Part shown: positions 10,631 through 16,463 of the stretch, piece by piece
Numbering within the stretch: position 1 is the first letter of the stretch
Layout: each line of letters starts with the position of its first letter
Source: a virus
Length of the DNA: 20,436 nucleotides
Reading direction: 5' to 3' (one strand)
IMG/VR virus record: IMGVR_UViG_3300025325_000690
Location: 1 to 20,436 of that record
Program-made: the position numbers and the translations under genes
The notes under the pieces: model-generated
What the model was told of the DNA's origin: nothing
Databases searched by the model: none
Seen by the model: the letters and a program-made list of their open reading frames with translations, nothing else

Positions 10631-10974
10631 CCCGCTGCTCTCGCTGCTCGGGCTATGTCTACCGTGACACGGAGGACGTACACGACTACGGCGAGCCGGA
10701 TCTCGTCTGCGCGAATTGCGGCCATCGTGAGTACGCGCGGCCGCCAGCGCCACTGACTAGCCGCTATCCCGAGACGCCAACGCGGGTCACGAAGGCGCAG
10801 GCGGTCCGGCCGCAGGGCTGGGAGGCGCGCTGGGCGATGCACGAACGGGTGCGGGCGCTCAGGGCGCTGGGCCTGGGGCCGCAGGCAATAGCGAAGGCGC
10901 TGGGCGTGCCGACGCGCACCGTCCACCGGCACACGTCCGAATGCTCCTGCGAGAGCCAGCAGGTACGGTTATGA
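10627..10974 (+). CDS. Zinc-ribbon plus helix-turn-helix regulator
   Basis: A 115-residue protein. The N-terminus has a complete zinc ribbon (CSRCSGYVY with CANCGHREY, residues 4-36). Residues 70-103 (RVRALRALGLGPQAIAKALGVPTRTVHRHT) form a helix-turn-helix of the resolvase/sigma type. It could be a transcription regulator or a replication accessory. GTG 10627 overlaps the RusA stop and its stop overlaps the next ATG. Confidence 0.75.
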   Translation: MTRCSRCSGYVYRDTEDVHDYGEPDLVCANCGHREYARPPAPLTSRYPETPTRVTKAQAVRPQGWEARWAMHERVRALRALGLGPQAIAKALGVPTRTVHRHTSECSCESQQVRL

Positions 10975-11126
10975 CGCACGTCATCTGCAGCGAGTGCCGG
11001 GGGCAGATCGCGTGGACAGCGCCGCGAATCGTCGTGCAGACGTGGGTCGGGGACCGTTGCGGAGAGACGGTCACCGTTCATCCGAAGTGCTTTGAAACGA
11101 TGACGGTTAAGGGGGTGACGGAATGA
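10971..11126 (+). CDS. 51-residue Cys-rich mini-protein
   Basis: It starts at the ATGA overlap with the regulator gene and encodes MTHVICSECRGQIAW, a strand-rich middle and HPKCFETM. Two Cys at the start and the C-terminal His/Cys form a likely single zinc site. Function unknown; such PHD/FLYWCH-like mini-fingers are frequent in GC-rich phages. Confidence 0.6.
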   Translation: MTHVICSECRGQIAWTAPRIVVQTWVGDRCGETVTVHPKCFETMTVKGVTE

Positions 11127-11410
11127 AAAGGGTAACGTGCCCGACCTGTGACGGGAAGGGCTTTGAGATGGTGTGGACGGCGCGAGAGGCGGAGATCGAA
11201 AGTATTCTTTACGAGGCGGCTGACGCTTTTGGCGTGTCGGTGGCAGACATACGTGGGCGGAGTCGAACCGTACCGGTAGTCAGGGCTCGGGACCACGCTA
11301 TGCGACGGTTACGCGCCATGGGGCTGCTGCTGAAGGAGATCGGGCGGGAGACCGGAGGCCGTAGCCATTCCACCATCATCCACGCGCTACAGAAGCAGGC
11401 GACCGCATGA
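11123..11410 (+). CDS. Stand-alone DnaA domain IV-like protein with a zinc knuckle
   Basis: A 95-residue protein. Residues 5-13 (TCPTCDGKGF) are a DnaJ-like knuckle; residues 22-92 match the DNA-binding domain IV of the initiator DnaA: FGVSVADIRGRSRT, VVRARDHAMRRLRAMG, EIGRETGGRSHSTIIHALQK, with the signature G-R-x-H-S-T. The AAA+ domain is absent, so it cannot oligomerise or hydrolyse ATP as DnaA does. It may bind DnaA boxes in the phage origin or compete with host DnaA. GTGACGGAATGA-type coupling joins it to its neighbours. Confidence 0.85.
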   Translation: MKRVTCPTCDGKGFEMVWTAREAEIESILYEAADAFGVSVADIRGRSRTVPVVRARDHAMRRLRAMGLLLKEIGRETGGRSHSTIIHALQKQATA

Positions 11411-11589
11411 CCTGCCCTGTTTGCGGCTCTCAGGCCGTGGTGAAGACGCGCCTGGGCCGGGTGCAGTGCTCGACGTGCGGCGCGATCCTAGTGAGCGGCC
11501 CCCGCTGCTCGGTCTGCGGCCACGAGATCAGCGTGCTGAACGCGAGCGGCGTCTGCGGCCGGTGCGCCGGGAAGCGGAAAGCGGTATAA
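11407..11589 (+). CDS. Double zinc-ribbon mini-protein
   Basis: A 60-residue protein with four CxxC-type pairs: CPVCGS, CSTCGA, CSVCGH and CGRCAG, enough for two zinc ribbons, plus a basic tail (GKRKAV). It could contact nucleic acid or polymerase. It is the last gene of the coupled series before the HNH insertion; a TATAAT box overlaps its stop codon. Confidence 0.7.
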   Translation: MTCPVCGSQAVVKTRLGRVQCSTCGAILVSGPRCSVCGHEISVLNASGVCGRCAGKRKAV

Positions 11590-11590
11590 T
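11585..11590 (+). promoter_or_regulatory. -10 box upstream of the HNH leader
   Basis: A consensus TATAAT at the end of the zinc-ribbon gene, without a clear -35; a second extended -10 (TGCTATGAT) occurs at 11624-11632. Either would give the HNH gene its own transcript starting before the large hairpin. Confidence 0.4.
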
Positions 11591-11637
11591 GGGGGTGCTG
11601 ACGCGGACTGGTTTGGGTGTGGGTGCTATGATTGTTC

Positions 11638-11699
11638 AGCCCTCCTTGGGCCGGTTCGCGTCAGCAACGAATCCGGCACTCACCAAGGAGGGCTTTCTT
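11638..11699 (+). promoter_or_regulatory. Long hairpin masking the RBS of the HNH gene
   Basis: AGCCCTCCTTGG (11638-11649) pairs perfectly with CCAAGGAGGGCT (11683-11694). Inside it, GCCGGTTCG pairs with CGAA-CCGGC around a 9-base loop with one bulge. TTTCTT follows, so it can act as an intrinsic terminator. The 3' arm contains the SD AAGGAGG (11685-11691), 8 bases before ATG 11700, so the folded RNA would also block translation. Phage T4 uses RBS-masking hairpins to keep homing endonucleases silent early; the form here is the same. Confidence 0.75.
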
Positions 11700-12098
11700 A
11701 TGGCCGAAGAGTGGCGACCCGTTATTGGATACGAAGGGTGGTACAGCGTGTCCAGTCTGGGACGAGTACGACGGGACGCTGACATTCACAACCGCTGGGG
11801 TCGGTGTCCGCAATCATCTGGGCGCATCCTGAAACGGGGCACGAGCAGCAAGGCGGAATATCCACAAGTCCGACTCAGTAGACCGGGCAGGGTAGAGGTT
11901 AGGCGGGTCCACGTTCTTGTAGCCCGAGCATTCCTTGGGGCGCCACCGAACGGGCACGAGGTAGACCATAAAGACGCCAACCGCTGGAACTGCGCTCTCA
12001 CCAACCTAGAATACGTGACGCACCGGGAGAACCTGCGGCGTCGGCGTCCACAGTCAGGGAGCTTTTCTTTGAGAGAGGTTGGGCCACTTGGCCGTTAA
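11700..12098 (+). CDS. NUMOD4-HNH homing endonuclease
   Basis: A 132-residue free-standing homing endonuclease. EEWRPVIGYEGWYSVSSLGRVRR is the NUMOD4 DNA-binding motif. VHVLVARAFLG, NGHEVDHKD and NLEYVTHRENLRRR form the HNH_3 fold, with catalytic His 90 in V-D-H and the closing Asn. I chose ATG 11700 because it follows AAGGAGG; the frame is open upstream without start evidence. It interrupts the otherwise overlapping early operon and carries its own leader hairpin, so it looks like an inserted selfish gene. Its 3' end overlaps the next ORF slightly. Confidence 0.92.
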   Translation: MAEEWRPVIGYEGWYSVSSLGRVRRDADIHNRWGRCPQSSGRILKRGTSSKAEYPQVRLSRPGRVEVRRVHVLVARAFLGAPPNGHEVDHKDANRWNCALTNLEYVTHRENLRRRRPQSGSFSLREVGPLGR

Positions 12099-12795
12099 AT
12101 GGTTCCGGTTTTACACCGAAGCGGCCTATCACCGCGAGGTTCAGGAGCTTCCGCCGCCGCTCTTCAAGTTCTGGGTCAACGCTCTCTGCCTCGCCAATGC
12201 CAATGAACCCAGGGGCACACTGCCGCCAGTCAATGACATCGCCTATGCCCTCCACTTGACGGCGAAACAGGCCGAATCGTATCTGGGAAAGCTCATAGTC
12301 CGGGGCCTGGTGGACGGTGAACCTGCGGCGATGCACAACTGGAAGAAGTGGCAACCCGACAGCGACGCCAGGGCGACCGAGGGGCGAAGTCGCGGCGACT
12401 CTGCGGCGAACTCGCCGCAAGATGGCGGCGTAGATAAGAAGAAGAAGAAGATGCAGAGCAGAACAGAGGAAGATACAGAGGGAGAGGTAGAAGGAGATAC
12501 AGACTTCCGCCGCTGCTGCCGCGTCTTTGAGGACTGCATCGGCACGGTCGATGCTCACACCGGAAAGATCATCTCAGAGGCCATCGAAGACTATGGAGCG
12601 CCCTGCGTAATCCACTGCCTGGAGGAAGCGTCTGAGAACGGTGCGCGCAACTGGAAGTACGCCAGCGCCATCATGAGGCGCCACAAGGCGGAGGGATGCT
12701 ACAGCGCAATCGTGATCGCCAGCGGCAACGATTCGCAGGCGGAATGGCTTGAGCGCCGCTATCGAGAGAGCCAGGTGAAGGGAGCGACTACATGA
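12088..12795 (+). CDS. DnaD-like replication initiation protein
   Basis: A 235-residue protein from TTG 12088 (GAGAGG upstream); TTG 12079 would add three residues. The N-terminal domain (VKWFRFYTEAAYHREVQELPPPLFKFWVNAL and an HTH around LTAKQAESYLGKLIVRG) resembles phage replisome organisers. A charged linker with KKKKK follows, then FEDCIGTVDAHTG...EDYG...NWKYASAIMRRHKAEG, the DnaD/DnaB_2 C-terminal domain. It would bind the origin and help load the host helicase. No helicase or polymerase gene is seen in the window. Confidence 0.8.
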   Translation: MAVKWFRFYTEAAYHREVQELPPPLFKFWVNALCLANANEPRGTLPPVNDIAYALHLTAKQAESYLGKLIVRGLVDGEPAAMHNWKKWQPDSDARATEGRSRGDSAANSPQDGGVDKKKKKMQSRTEEDTEGEVEGDTDFRRCCRVFEDCIGTVDAHTGKIISEAIEDYGAPCVIHCLEEASENGARNWKYASAIMRRHKAEGCYSAIVIASGNDSQAEWLERRYRESQVKGATT

Positions 12796-13061
12796 CCTGT
12801 CCCATCCGCTCGATCACGATTAAGGCTCAGCTACTCAGTCCATCGAAGCATTCTTGGATGGCGGAGGTTTCCGGATGGACTGGCCCTGAAGAATCTGGCT
12901 TCGATGCAGTCGTTTACGGCTTCTCCCCATCTGAGGCTTTGGGCAAAATTGCGCTGGAAATTGATAAGCGACTCAAGTCAGGTGCCTGGGGGGACATCCC
13001 GAAGTCAAGGGACGCGCACGAGGACCGATACCGCAAGGTGAAGGGGGCGACGGCGACATGA
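12792..13061 (+). CDS. Hypothetical protein after the DnaD-like gene
   Basis: An 89-residue protein at the ATGA overlap. SITIKAQLLSPSKHSWMAEVSGW is beta-rich and PSEALGKIALEIDKRLKSG helical, an HicB-like or DUF-type mixed fold without a clear match. Its start is preceded by a GGTGAAGGGAGCGAC cassette found before three further genes. Confidence 0.65.
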   Translation: MTCPIRSITIKAQLLSPSKHSWMAEVSGWTGPEESGFDAVVYGFSPSEALGKIALEIDKRLKSGAWGDIPKSRDAHEDRYRKVKGATAT

Positions 13062-13198
13062 GCGACGGTGCCGTGTTGGTTTGGTATTGCCAGAGATGCC
13101 GTGCCCCCGTCAAGGTGTTGCCACCAACCGCCATTTTGGTGCGTTGTCGATGTGCTACACCAATCCCGACAATCGAGCCGACCAAGGTCTACTGGTGA
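13058..13198 (+). CDS. 46-residue zinc-binding mini-protein
   Basis: ATG 13058 in the ATGA overlap encodes MSDGAVLVWYCQRCRAPVKV, then LVRCRCATPIP and a short tail. C-x2-C plus C-x-C make a compact zinc site. A GGTGAAGGGGGCGAC cassette precedes it. Function unknown. Confidence 0.6.
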   Translation: MSDGAVLVWYCQRCRAPVKVLPPTAILVRCRCATPIPTIEPTKVYW

Positions 13199-13211
13199 AG
13201 GGAGCGACGGC

Positions 13212-13448
13212 GTGAGCGATAAGGCGATAGACGTTGGGCTGGGGCCGCACGCGCAGTGCGACGATTTGATAGCGGCCAACGTAAAGCGAGCGGAGAAGGC
13301 CGAGGCGCGGATCGCGGAGCTGGAGGCGGGCATACGGGCGCTGCTTGACGAGACCAGACCATTACCGCCTGCCGTTTCTGTGCTTAGCATTCGACTGGAG
13401 CGCCTGCTGAGGCCAGCGCTTCCGGTGAAGGAAGGCGGGACAGGATGA
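13212..13448 (+). CDS. Coiled-coil hypothetical protein
   Basis: A 78-residue protein from GTG 13212, behind the third start cassette. ANVKRAEKAEARIAELEAGIRALLDE has heptad spacing for a short coiled coil, so it may dimerise. The rest is Pro/Leu-rich. Small coiled-coil proteins of this type are common in phage early regions; no function is known to me. Confidence 0.6.
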   Translation: MSDKAIDVGLGPHAQCDDLIAANVKRAEKAEARIAELEAGIRALLDETRPLPPAVSVLSIRLERLLRPALPVKEGGTG

Positions 13449-14080
13449 GCGAGCACGAGCACCCACACACGGCGGCTGACGGCAGCGAGATACGGCACGA
13501 GGATATGCTGACGGTAGGCGTTCACCGTGCCCATTACCATGAGGGCGACGACCTAGTTTACGTGCGTCCAAATGGCACCTCCGTCCACTACCCCGACATC
13601 GACGGTCAGCCCGACCCGCGCAGCCGTGAAGCGGCCGAGGCGCTGCTCGATGAGTGCTTGGGACTGCTGGGCACCATGCCCACGCCGTCGAGCACCTCTG
13701 AGCAGCAGTACGAATGGGCTGAGCGCTACCGCGCCTTCCGTGACCGCCCCGAGGTGAAGCGGCGGCTGGGCGGCGAAGGAGGAGACACGATGACTGAACT
13801 GGAACGCATGGAGGCTATTGGCTCTGCGATGAGCGAGAGCAGCCGAAGTGTACAGAGGCGAATCGCCGTGCAGAAGGGGGAACCGGCACCGACATTCGAT
13901 AACGTCATCGTGCCCCGAGAGCAGGCAGAGCGGACGCTGCGGGTGCTGGAGGCGGCTGAATTCGGGAAGCTTGAACAGGACGACTATGGGCGTTGCCGTA
14001 CGTGTTGCCAGGAGTGGATTCACGCTCCCGACTGCGCCCTGGCCGCGTCCATCGCGGACCTGCGGGCGGTGCTGGGATGA
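13445..14080 (+). CDS. Hypothetical protein with a strong internal start
   Basis: A 211-residue protein from ATG 13445 (ATGA overlap, fourth start cassette). The N-terminal half has a His-rich opening (EHEHPHTAADG) and VRPNGTSVHYPDIDG; the C-terminal half is helical (ERMEAIGSAMSESSRSVQRR; RTLRVLEAAEFG) with CRTCCQEW...APDC, a likely zinc site. An in-frame ATG at 13790 follows AAGGAGGAG and could give a separate 96-residue product. The two halves may once have been two genes. Confidence 0.65.
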   Translation: MSEHEHPHTAADGSEIRHEDMLTVGVHRAHYHEGDDLVYVRPNGTSVHYPDIDGQPDPRSREAAEALLDECLGLLGTMPTPSSTSEQQYEWAERYRAFRDRPEVKRRLGGEGGDTMTELERMEAIGSAMSESSRSVQRRIAVQKGEPAPTFDNVIVPREQAERTLRVLEAAEFGKLEQDDYGRCRTCCQEWIHAPDCALAASIADLRAVLG

Positions 14081-14292
14081 GCGAGGACGGTTTCACCCTG
14101 ACGCCGGGAACTGTAGGCGCCGAACTGACGTGGGCGCACATCTTCAAGGCGCTAGAGGCTGGCTCCGGCGACTATCCGCCGCATCCATTGCACGTGCAGG
14201 CGATGGCCGACATGCTAGGGCCGCAAGTGGCGTGCGCCGACTGCTGGGAACTGCGAGACGATTGCGGGAAGCATGAGGCGGTGCTGGGATGA
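14077..14292 (+). CDS. Small hypothetical protein with CADCWELRDDC
   Basis: A 71-residue protein at the ATGA overlap. ELTWAHIFKALEAGSGDYPP is helical, and ACADCWELRDDCGKH at the end supplies three Cys and a His for one zinc. The last codons and stop (GCGGTGCTGGGATGA) repeat the end of the preceding gene, so the VLG ending and coupling signal are duplicated. Confidence 0.6.
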   Translation: MSEDGFTLTPGTVGAELTWAHIFKALEAGSGDYPPHPLHVQAMADMLGPQVACADCWELRDDCGKHEAVLG

Positions 14293-14534
14293 GGGGTTAC
14301 CGTCGAGGCGATATCGTGCTGGCAGTTCCGCGAGATGACGGCGTGACGATGGCGGGAATGGTGAAACGGGCGGCGCGTGACGGCTCCTGGGTTGACGTGC
14401 GCTGGGGGTCGTGGTCCAAGCGGCAGCGATACCCTGGGCTGCTCGTATTGGCGGCGGGGTACACCATCCGGGGCGCGCTGGCGTGGACGGGGCGGCTTGC
14501 GGACGCGCTCTGGGGGTTTGACGTACAACGATGA
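14289..14534 (+). CDS. Hypothetical SH3-like small protein
   Basis: An 81-residue protein at the ATGA overlap. RRGDIVLAVPRDDG, MAGMVKRAARDGSWVDVRWGSWSKR is strand-rich with a R-G-D-I-V start, as in SH3-like/KOW phage proteins; the C-terminus has a hydrophobic stretch ending LWGFDVQR. Function unknown; weak domain resemblance only. Confidence 0.6.
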   Translation: MRGYRRGDIVLAVPRDDGVTMAGMVKRAARDGSWVDVRWGSWSKRQRYPGLLVLAAGYTIRGALAWTGRLADALWGFDVQR

Positions 14535-14767
14535 AGCGAAAGGAGGCTGACTTCGAGGCCGCTATGGCCTTGTTGCGATCCGAGGCAGAAAGGTGGCTCG
14601 CGCTTGCGGAGGACCGAGGTCGTCGAGCGTGGATTGATATCGAGGCGGCGCAAAAGGCATTGATTAGCATTGACATTACAATCGGCGCTTACAAAGAGGC
14701 CAAGGTGAAGCGAAAGGAGACTGACGATGCCGATAACCCTTACCCCTATCGCGGTGACGGACGATGA
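14531..14767 (+). CDS. Helical hypothetical protein with a duplicated end motif
   Basis: A 78-residue protein at the ATGA overlap, nearly all helix (EADFEAAMALLRSEAERWLALAE). It begins MKRKEAD and repeats VKRKETD at residues 59-65; the DNA of the two sites matches at 19 of 21 bases. The second copy supplies the SD of the next gene, and the last ~14 codons overlap that gene. The original protein may have ended near residue 58. Confidence 0.6.
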   Translation: MKRKEADFEAAMALLRSEAERWLALAEDRGRRAWIDIEAAQKALISIDITIGAYKEAKVKRKETDDADNPYPYRGDGR

Positions 14768-14996
14768 CGGTGCCGTGCAGCAGTACCACATTGCGGAGGT
14801 CGCTGGTGAGCAAGACAACCTGGATGCCGCCCGCGCCGCCGGCCACGTGGTCGAGGTGACGTGGGCGGATGTGTTTCTGGCAGTGGCGATGCGCTGTGAC
14901 ACGGATGGTCATTGGACACCAGGGATCGTGGAGGAATTCGTCGGCGATCTCCGCACCTTCCTCTGCGACCGCTGCTTCGGGCTGGGCGGCGAGTGA
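14727..14996 (+). CDS. Hypothetical protein with C-terminal CDRCFGLGG
   Basis: An 89-residue protein from ATG 14727, 7 bases after AAAGGAG. ITLTPIAVTDDDGAVQQYHIAEV is beta-rich, VTWADVFLAVAMRC helical (compare LTWAHIFKALE in the gene at 14077), and CDRCFGLGG closes it. The shared TWA-x-x-F segment suggests distant paralogy with that gene. It overlaps the previous gene by 41 bases. Confidence 0.65.
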   Translation: MPITLTPIAVTDDDGAVQQYHIAEVAGEQDNLDAARAAGHVVEVTWADVFLAVAMRCDTDGHWTPGIVEEFVGDLRTFLCDRCFGLGGE

Positions 14997-15466
14997 CACT
15001 GGCCATCTACGCCCCGCCGGAAGTCGAGCAGGCATGGCGCCGCGCCTCCCGTATGCTCCGCGTGTACTACTTCGCGGGCTTGACGGGCTTCGCCTCCCGT
15101 AAGTGGCGCGAGGAGTTGGGCGTGCGCGTCGACGGTACGCCCTCTGACCCGATGGACCTGGTGGCCGCCGTCCTCTCCGCGGATCACGCGATGATGGCGC
15201 TCCGCAAACGGCACGTTAAGGCGTACACCCTGCTGATGCACGACATTGAGCGCCGTTGCGACCAGTCCCGCGACGCCAAGCACGAATGCGACAACGCCTG
15301 TGAGCGCTGGTACAACGAACGGGGTACGGGCGTGGCGCAACTCCTGGGTTTGACGCAGGAGACGGCGCACGGCTGGTACGAGGCGGGCAAGTGGTTCGTC
15401 TGGTGGCTGCTTGAGGGCGACGGCTGCGAGCCTAACGCGGTGACGGAGGGGTTGGGGATTGCGTAG
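14993..15466 (+). CDS. Hypothetical helical protein at the end of the early operon
   Basis: A 157-residue protein from GTG 14993 in the GTGA overlap. Helices such as PEVEQAWRRASRMLRVYYFAG and SADHAMMALRKRHVKAYTLLMHDIE, and a tail with LGLTQETAHGWYEAGKWFVWWLLEG, suggest an all-alpha fold, possibly of the kind seen in phage late-gene regulators (ArpU/RinA-like), but I see no firm match. As the last gene before a new promoter block, a late-control role is a reasonable guess only. Confidence 0.6.
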   Translation: MTLAIYAPPEVEQAWRRASRMLRVYYFAGLTGFASRKWREELGVRVDGTPSDPMDLVAAVLSADHAMMALRKRHVKAYTLLMHDIERRCDQSRDAKHECDNACERWYNERGTGVAQLLGLTQETAHGWYEAGKWFVWWLLEGDGCEPNAVTEGLGIA

Positions 15467-15485
15467 TCGGTCGTTGGTGCAACCA

Positions 15486-15494
15486 TGCTATACT
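15486..15494 (+). promoter_or_regulatory. Extended -10 promoter before the structured RNA
   Basis: TGCTATACT is an extended -10 just after the end of the early operon, without a convincing -35 at 17 bases. It would start transcription near 15501, at the first base of a series of stable hairpins. Confidence 0.45.
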
Positions 15495-15500
15495 CCTGTT

Positions 15501-15707
15501 AGTCGCAGTCCAAAAGAGCGACCGGCCCTCGTGGCCGGGCAGCGTGGGGCAGCGAAGGTGGTCCCCCGGTGGCTTAGTGGTGTAGTGAAACCTGACGGAG
15601 CGACGGTCAGGAGCCACCGTAGCTCAACTGGCACCGAACACCTGGACACTTCTACCCCATCTCTCCGTTCGTGCCCCGTGACGGAGGGCTAAGCAAGGCC
15701 CTCCGTC
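15501..15707 (+). ncRNA. Candidate ~200-nt structured RNA with tRNA-like parts
   Basis: Successive hairpins fill this gap: GTCGC/GCGAC (15502-15522), CGGCC-CTCGT-GGCCG (15523-15537), and GGTGGCT (15568-15574) with AGCCACC (15612-15618), the last directly abutting the stem CCTGAC/GTCAGG (15591-15611), as a T-arm abuts an acceptor stem. GTAGCTCAACTGGCA then copies a tRNA D-arm consensus, but no full tRNA can be folded. GACGGAGGGC/GCCCTCCGTC (15680-15707) ends it, with a weak GTCTCTG tail. The last ~55 bases are antisense to a leftward gene. Confidence 0.4.
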
Positions 15708-15825
15708 GTCTCTGTGCGGTGCGGTTGACGCATTTGCGGGAGCAGTACCGCGCGTCGAATCGCTTGCTGGGCGGGATCGGGTTGCCGCACCCGTCGGCGG
15801 CGCAAATCTTAGTCGTCACGCTCAT
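15652..15825 (-). CDS. Leftward Cys-rich small protein
   Basis: A 57-residue minus-strand protein. ATG at 15825 has a GGAGGAGG SD 8 bases upstream; a longer frame to 16038 lacks support. CAADGCGNPIPPSKRFDARYCSRKC followed by AQRRRRAL is a known small zinc-finger pattern in phages and actinobacteria (C-x4-C...Y-C-S-x2-C then a basic helix), probably nucleic-acid binding. Third gene of a leftward mini-operon, joined to the gene above by ATGA. Confidence 0.75.
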   Translation of the reverse strand: MSVTTKICAADGCGNPIPPSKRFDARYCSRKCVNRTAQRRRRALLSPPSRGTNGEMG

Positions 15826-15992
15826 CGCTGATCCTCCTCCAGGCGTTCGGTGACTTGTGTGAGTGTGTCGAAGCGCTTCCCGCCGACCGTTACGGACCAG
15901 CCGCCTTCCTGCCACTTGATTAGTTCGGCTGGCTCGGGCCATCCGGCAGTTATCAACTGCTTCCCGGCTCTGAGTGCCTCTCGCTTTGTCAT
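15822..15992 (-). CDS. Leftward 56-residue hypothetical protein
   Basis: ATG at 15992 (minus strand), preceded by GAAAGGACGG, encodes MTKREALRAGKQLITAGWPE followed by IKWQEGGWSVTVGGKRFDTL and a short helix. A helix plus beta-hairpin suggests a compact fold like HicA-type or DUF mini-proteins, without a firm match. It overlaps the next leftward gene by ATGA. Good RBS and clean composition support it although it is short. Confidence 0.7.
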   Translation of the reverse strand: MTKREALRAGKQLITAGWPEPAELIKWQEGGWSVTVGGKRFDTLTQVTERLEEDQR

Positions 15993-16078
15993 TGTCCCGT
16001 CCTTTCCGCTTGCTAGAACCGTTCGCGGAGTCCGTCAACGTGGAGGTTGGCGGATACCGTGAGAGGTGCTAGGCTAGC

Positions 16079-16165
16079 CTACTGGCATGCGCCGGAAGGG
16101 TGCCGCATGCTACCGCAGTACACGCAAGGGTCATACTGATTCGTTGGAGGCTTGCGCTTTTCCAT
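16079..16165 (-). CDS. Leftward 28-residue zinc-knuckle peptide
   Basis: ATG at 16165 (minus strand) after GAAAGGACGGGG, the same RBS as the next leftward gene. It encodes MEKRKPPTNQYDPCVYCGSM then RHPSGACQ. C-V-Y-C-G-x3-H-x4-C is a CCHC-like knuckle. Nearby promoter TTGACA/TACAGT is correctly placed for it to be the first gene of the leftward operon. Confidence 0.65.
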   Translation of the reverse strand: MEKRKPPTNQYDPCVYCGSMRHPSGACQ

Positions 16166-16202
16166 CGTTCCCCGTCCTTTCGCTTACCTGTTCGATGCCC
16201 CT

Positions 16203-16230
16203 ACTGTAACACGTTGTCAGGCAATGTCAA
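16203..16230 (-). promoter_or_regulatory. Leftward promoter of the mini-operon
   Basis: On the minus strand a perfect -35 TTGACA (16225-16230), a 16-base spacer and TACAGT (16203-16208). It points at the 28-residue peptide gene 38 bases away and is the best sigma70-like -35 in the leftward direction. Confidence 0.65.
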
Positions 16231-16296
16231 CCCCTATGGACTACATATTTAGCCGTAGTCGTCGGTGTTCGCGCCAGCCAAGCGCGACATCGGAAC

Positions 16297-16325
16297 TTGA
16301 CTTCTATAGACGGCGGATTTACATT
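16297..16325 (+). promoter_or_regulatory. Rightward promoter of the packaging genes
   Basis: TTGACT (16297-16302), a 17-base spacer and TACATT (16320-16325), pointing at the terminase genes and diverging from the leftward promoter 66 bases away. The ~200-base gap between the two divergent gene sets shows no other gene. Confidence 0.55.
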
Positions 16326-16370
16326 TGCTACGATAGGACAATTGCGCGAAGCGAGCGTTCAGGAGGCACG

Positions 16371-16463
16371 ATGACCGTAGTCTATCTCTGGAGCAGGCTC
16401 ACGCAGTCCCACGTTCGCGTTGACGCCATGCTGTACAGTGCGAGGCCAGTACCACAACGATGA
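16371..16463 (+). CDS. 30-residue leader peptide before the small terminase
   Basis: ATG 16371 lies 4 bases after a perfect AGGAGG and encodes MTVVYLWSRLTQSHVRVDAM plus ten residues. Its TGA overlaps the ATG of the small terminase gene, which lacks its own SD, so this peptide probably serves to couple ribosomes into it. The short SD spacing is a little unusual. Confidence 0.5.
   Translation: MTVVYLWSRLTQSHVRVDAMLYSARPVPQR

Noticed and set aside
11855-11865. DnaA-box-like ATATCCACA near the DnaA-IV gene
   Set aside because: One isolated imperfect match inside the HNH coding sequence; no cluster that would suggest an origin.
15568-15660. Possible circularly permuted tRNA (acceptor strands in reversed order around a D-arm motif)
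   Set aside because: The upstream half has no T-arm before GGTGGCT and no CCA; only the stems and a D-arm-like motif are present.
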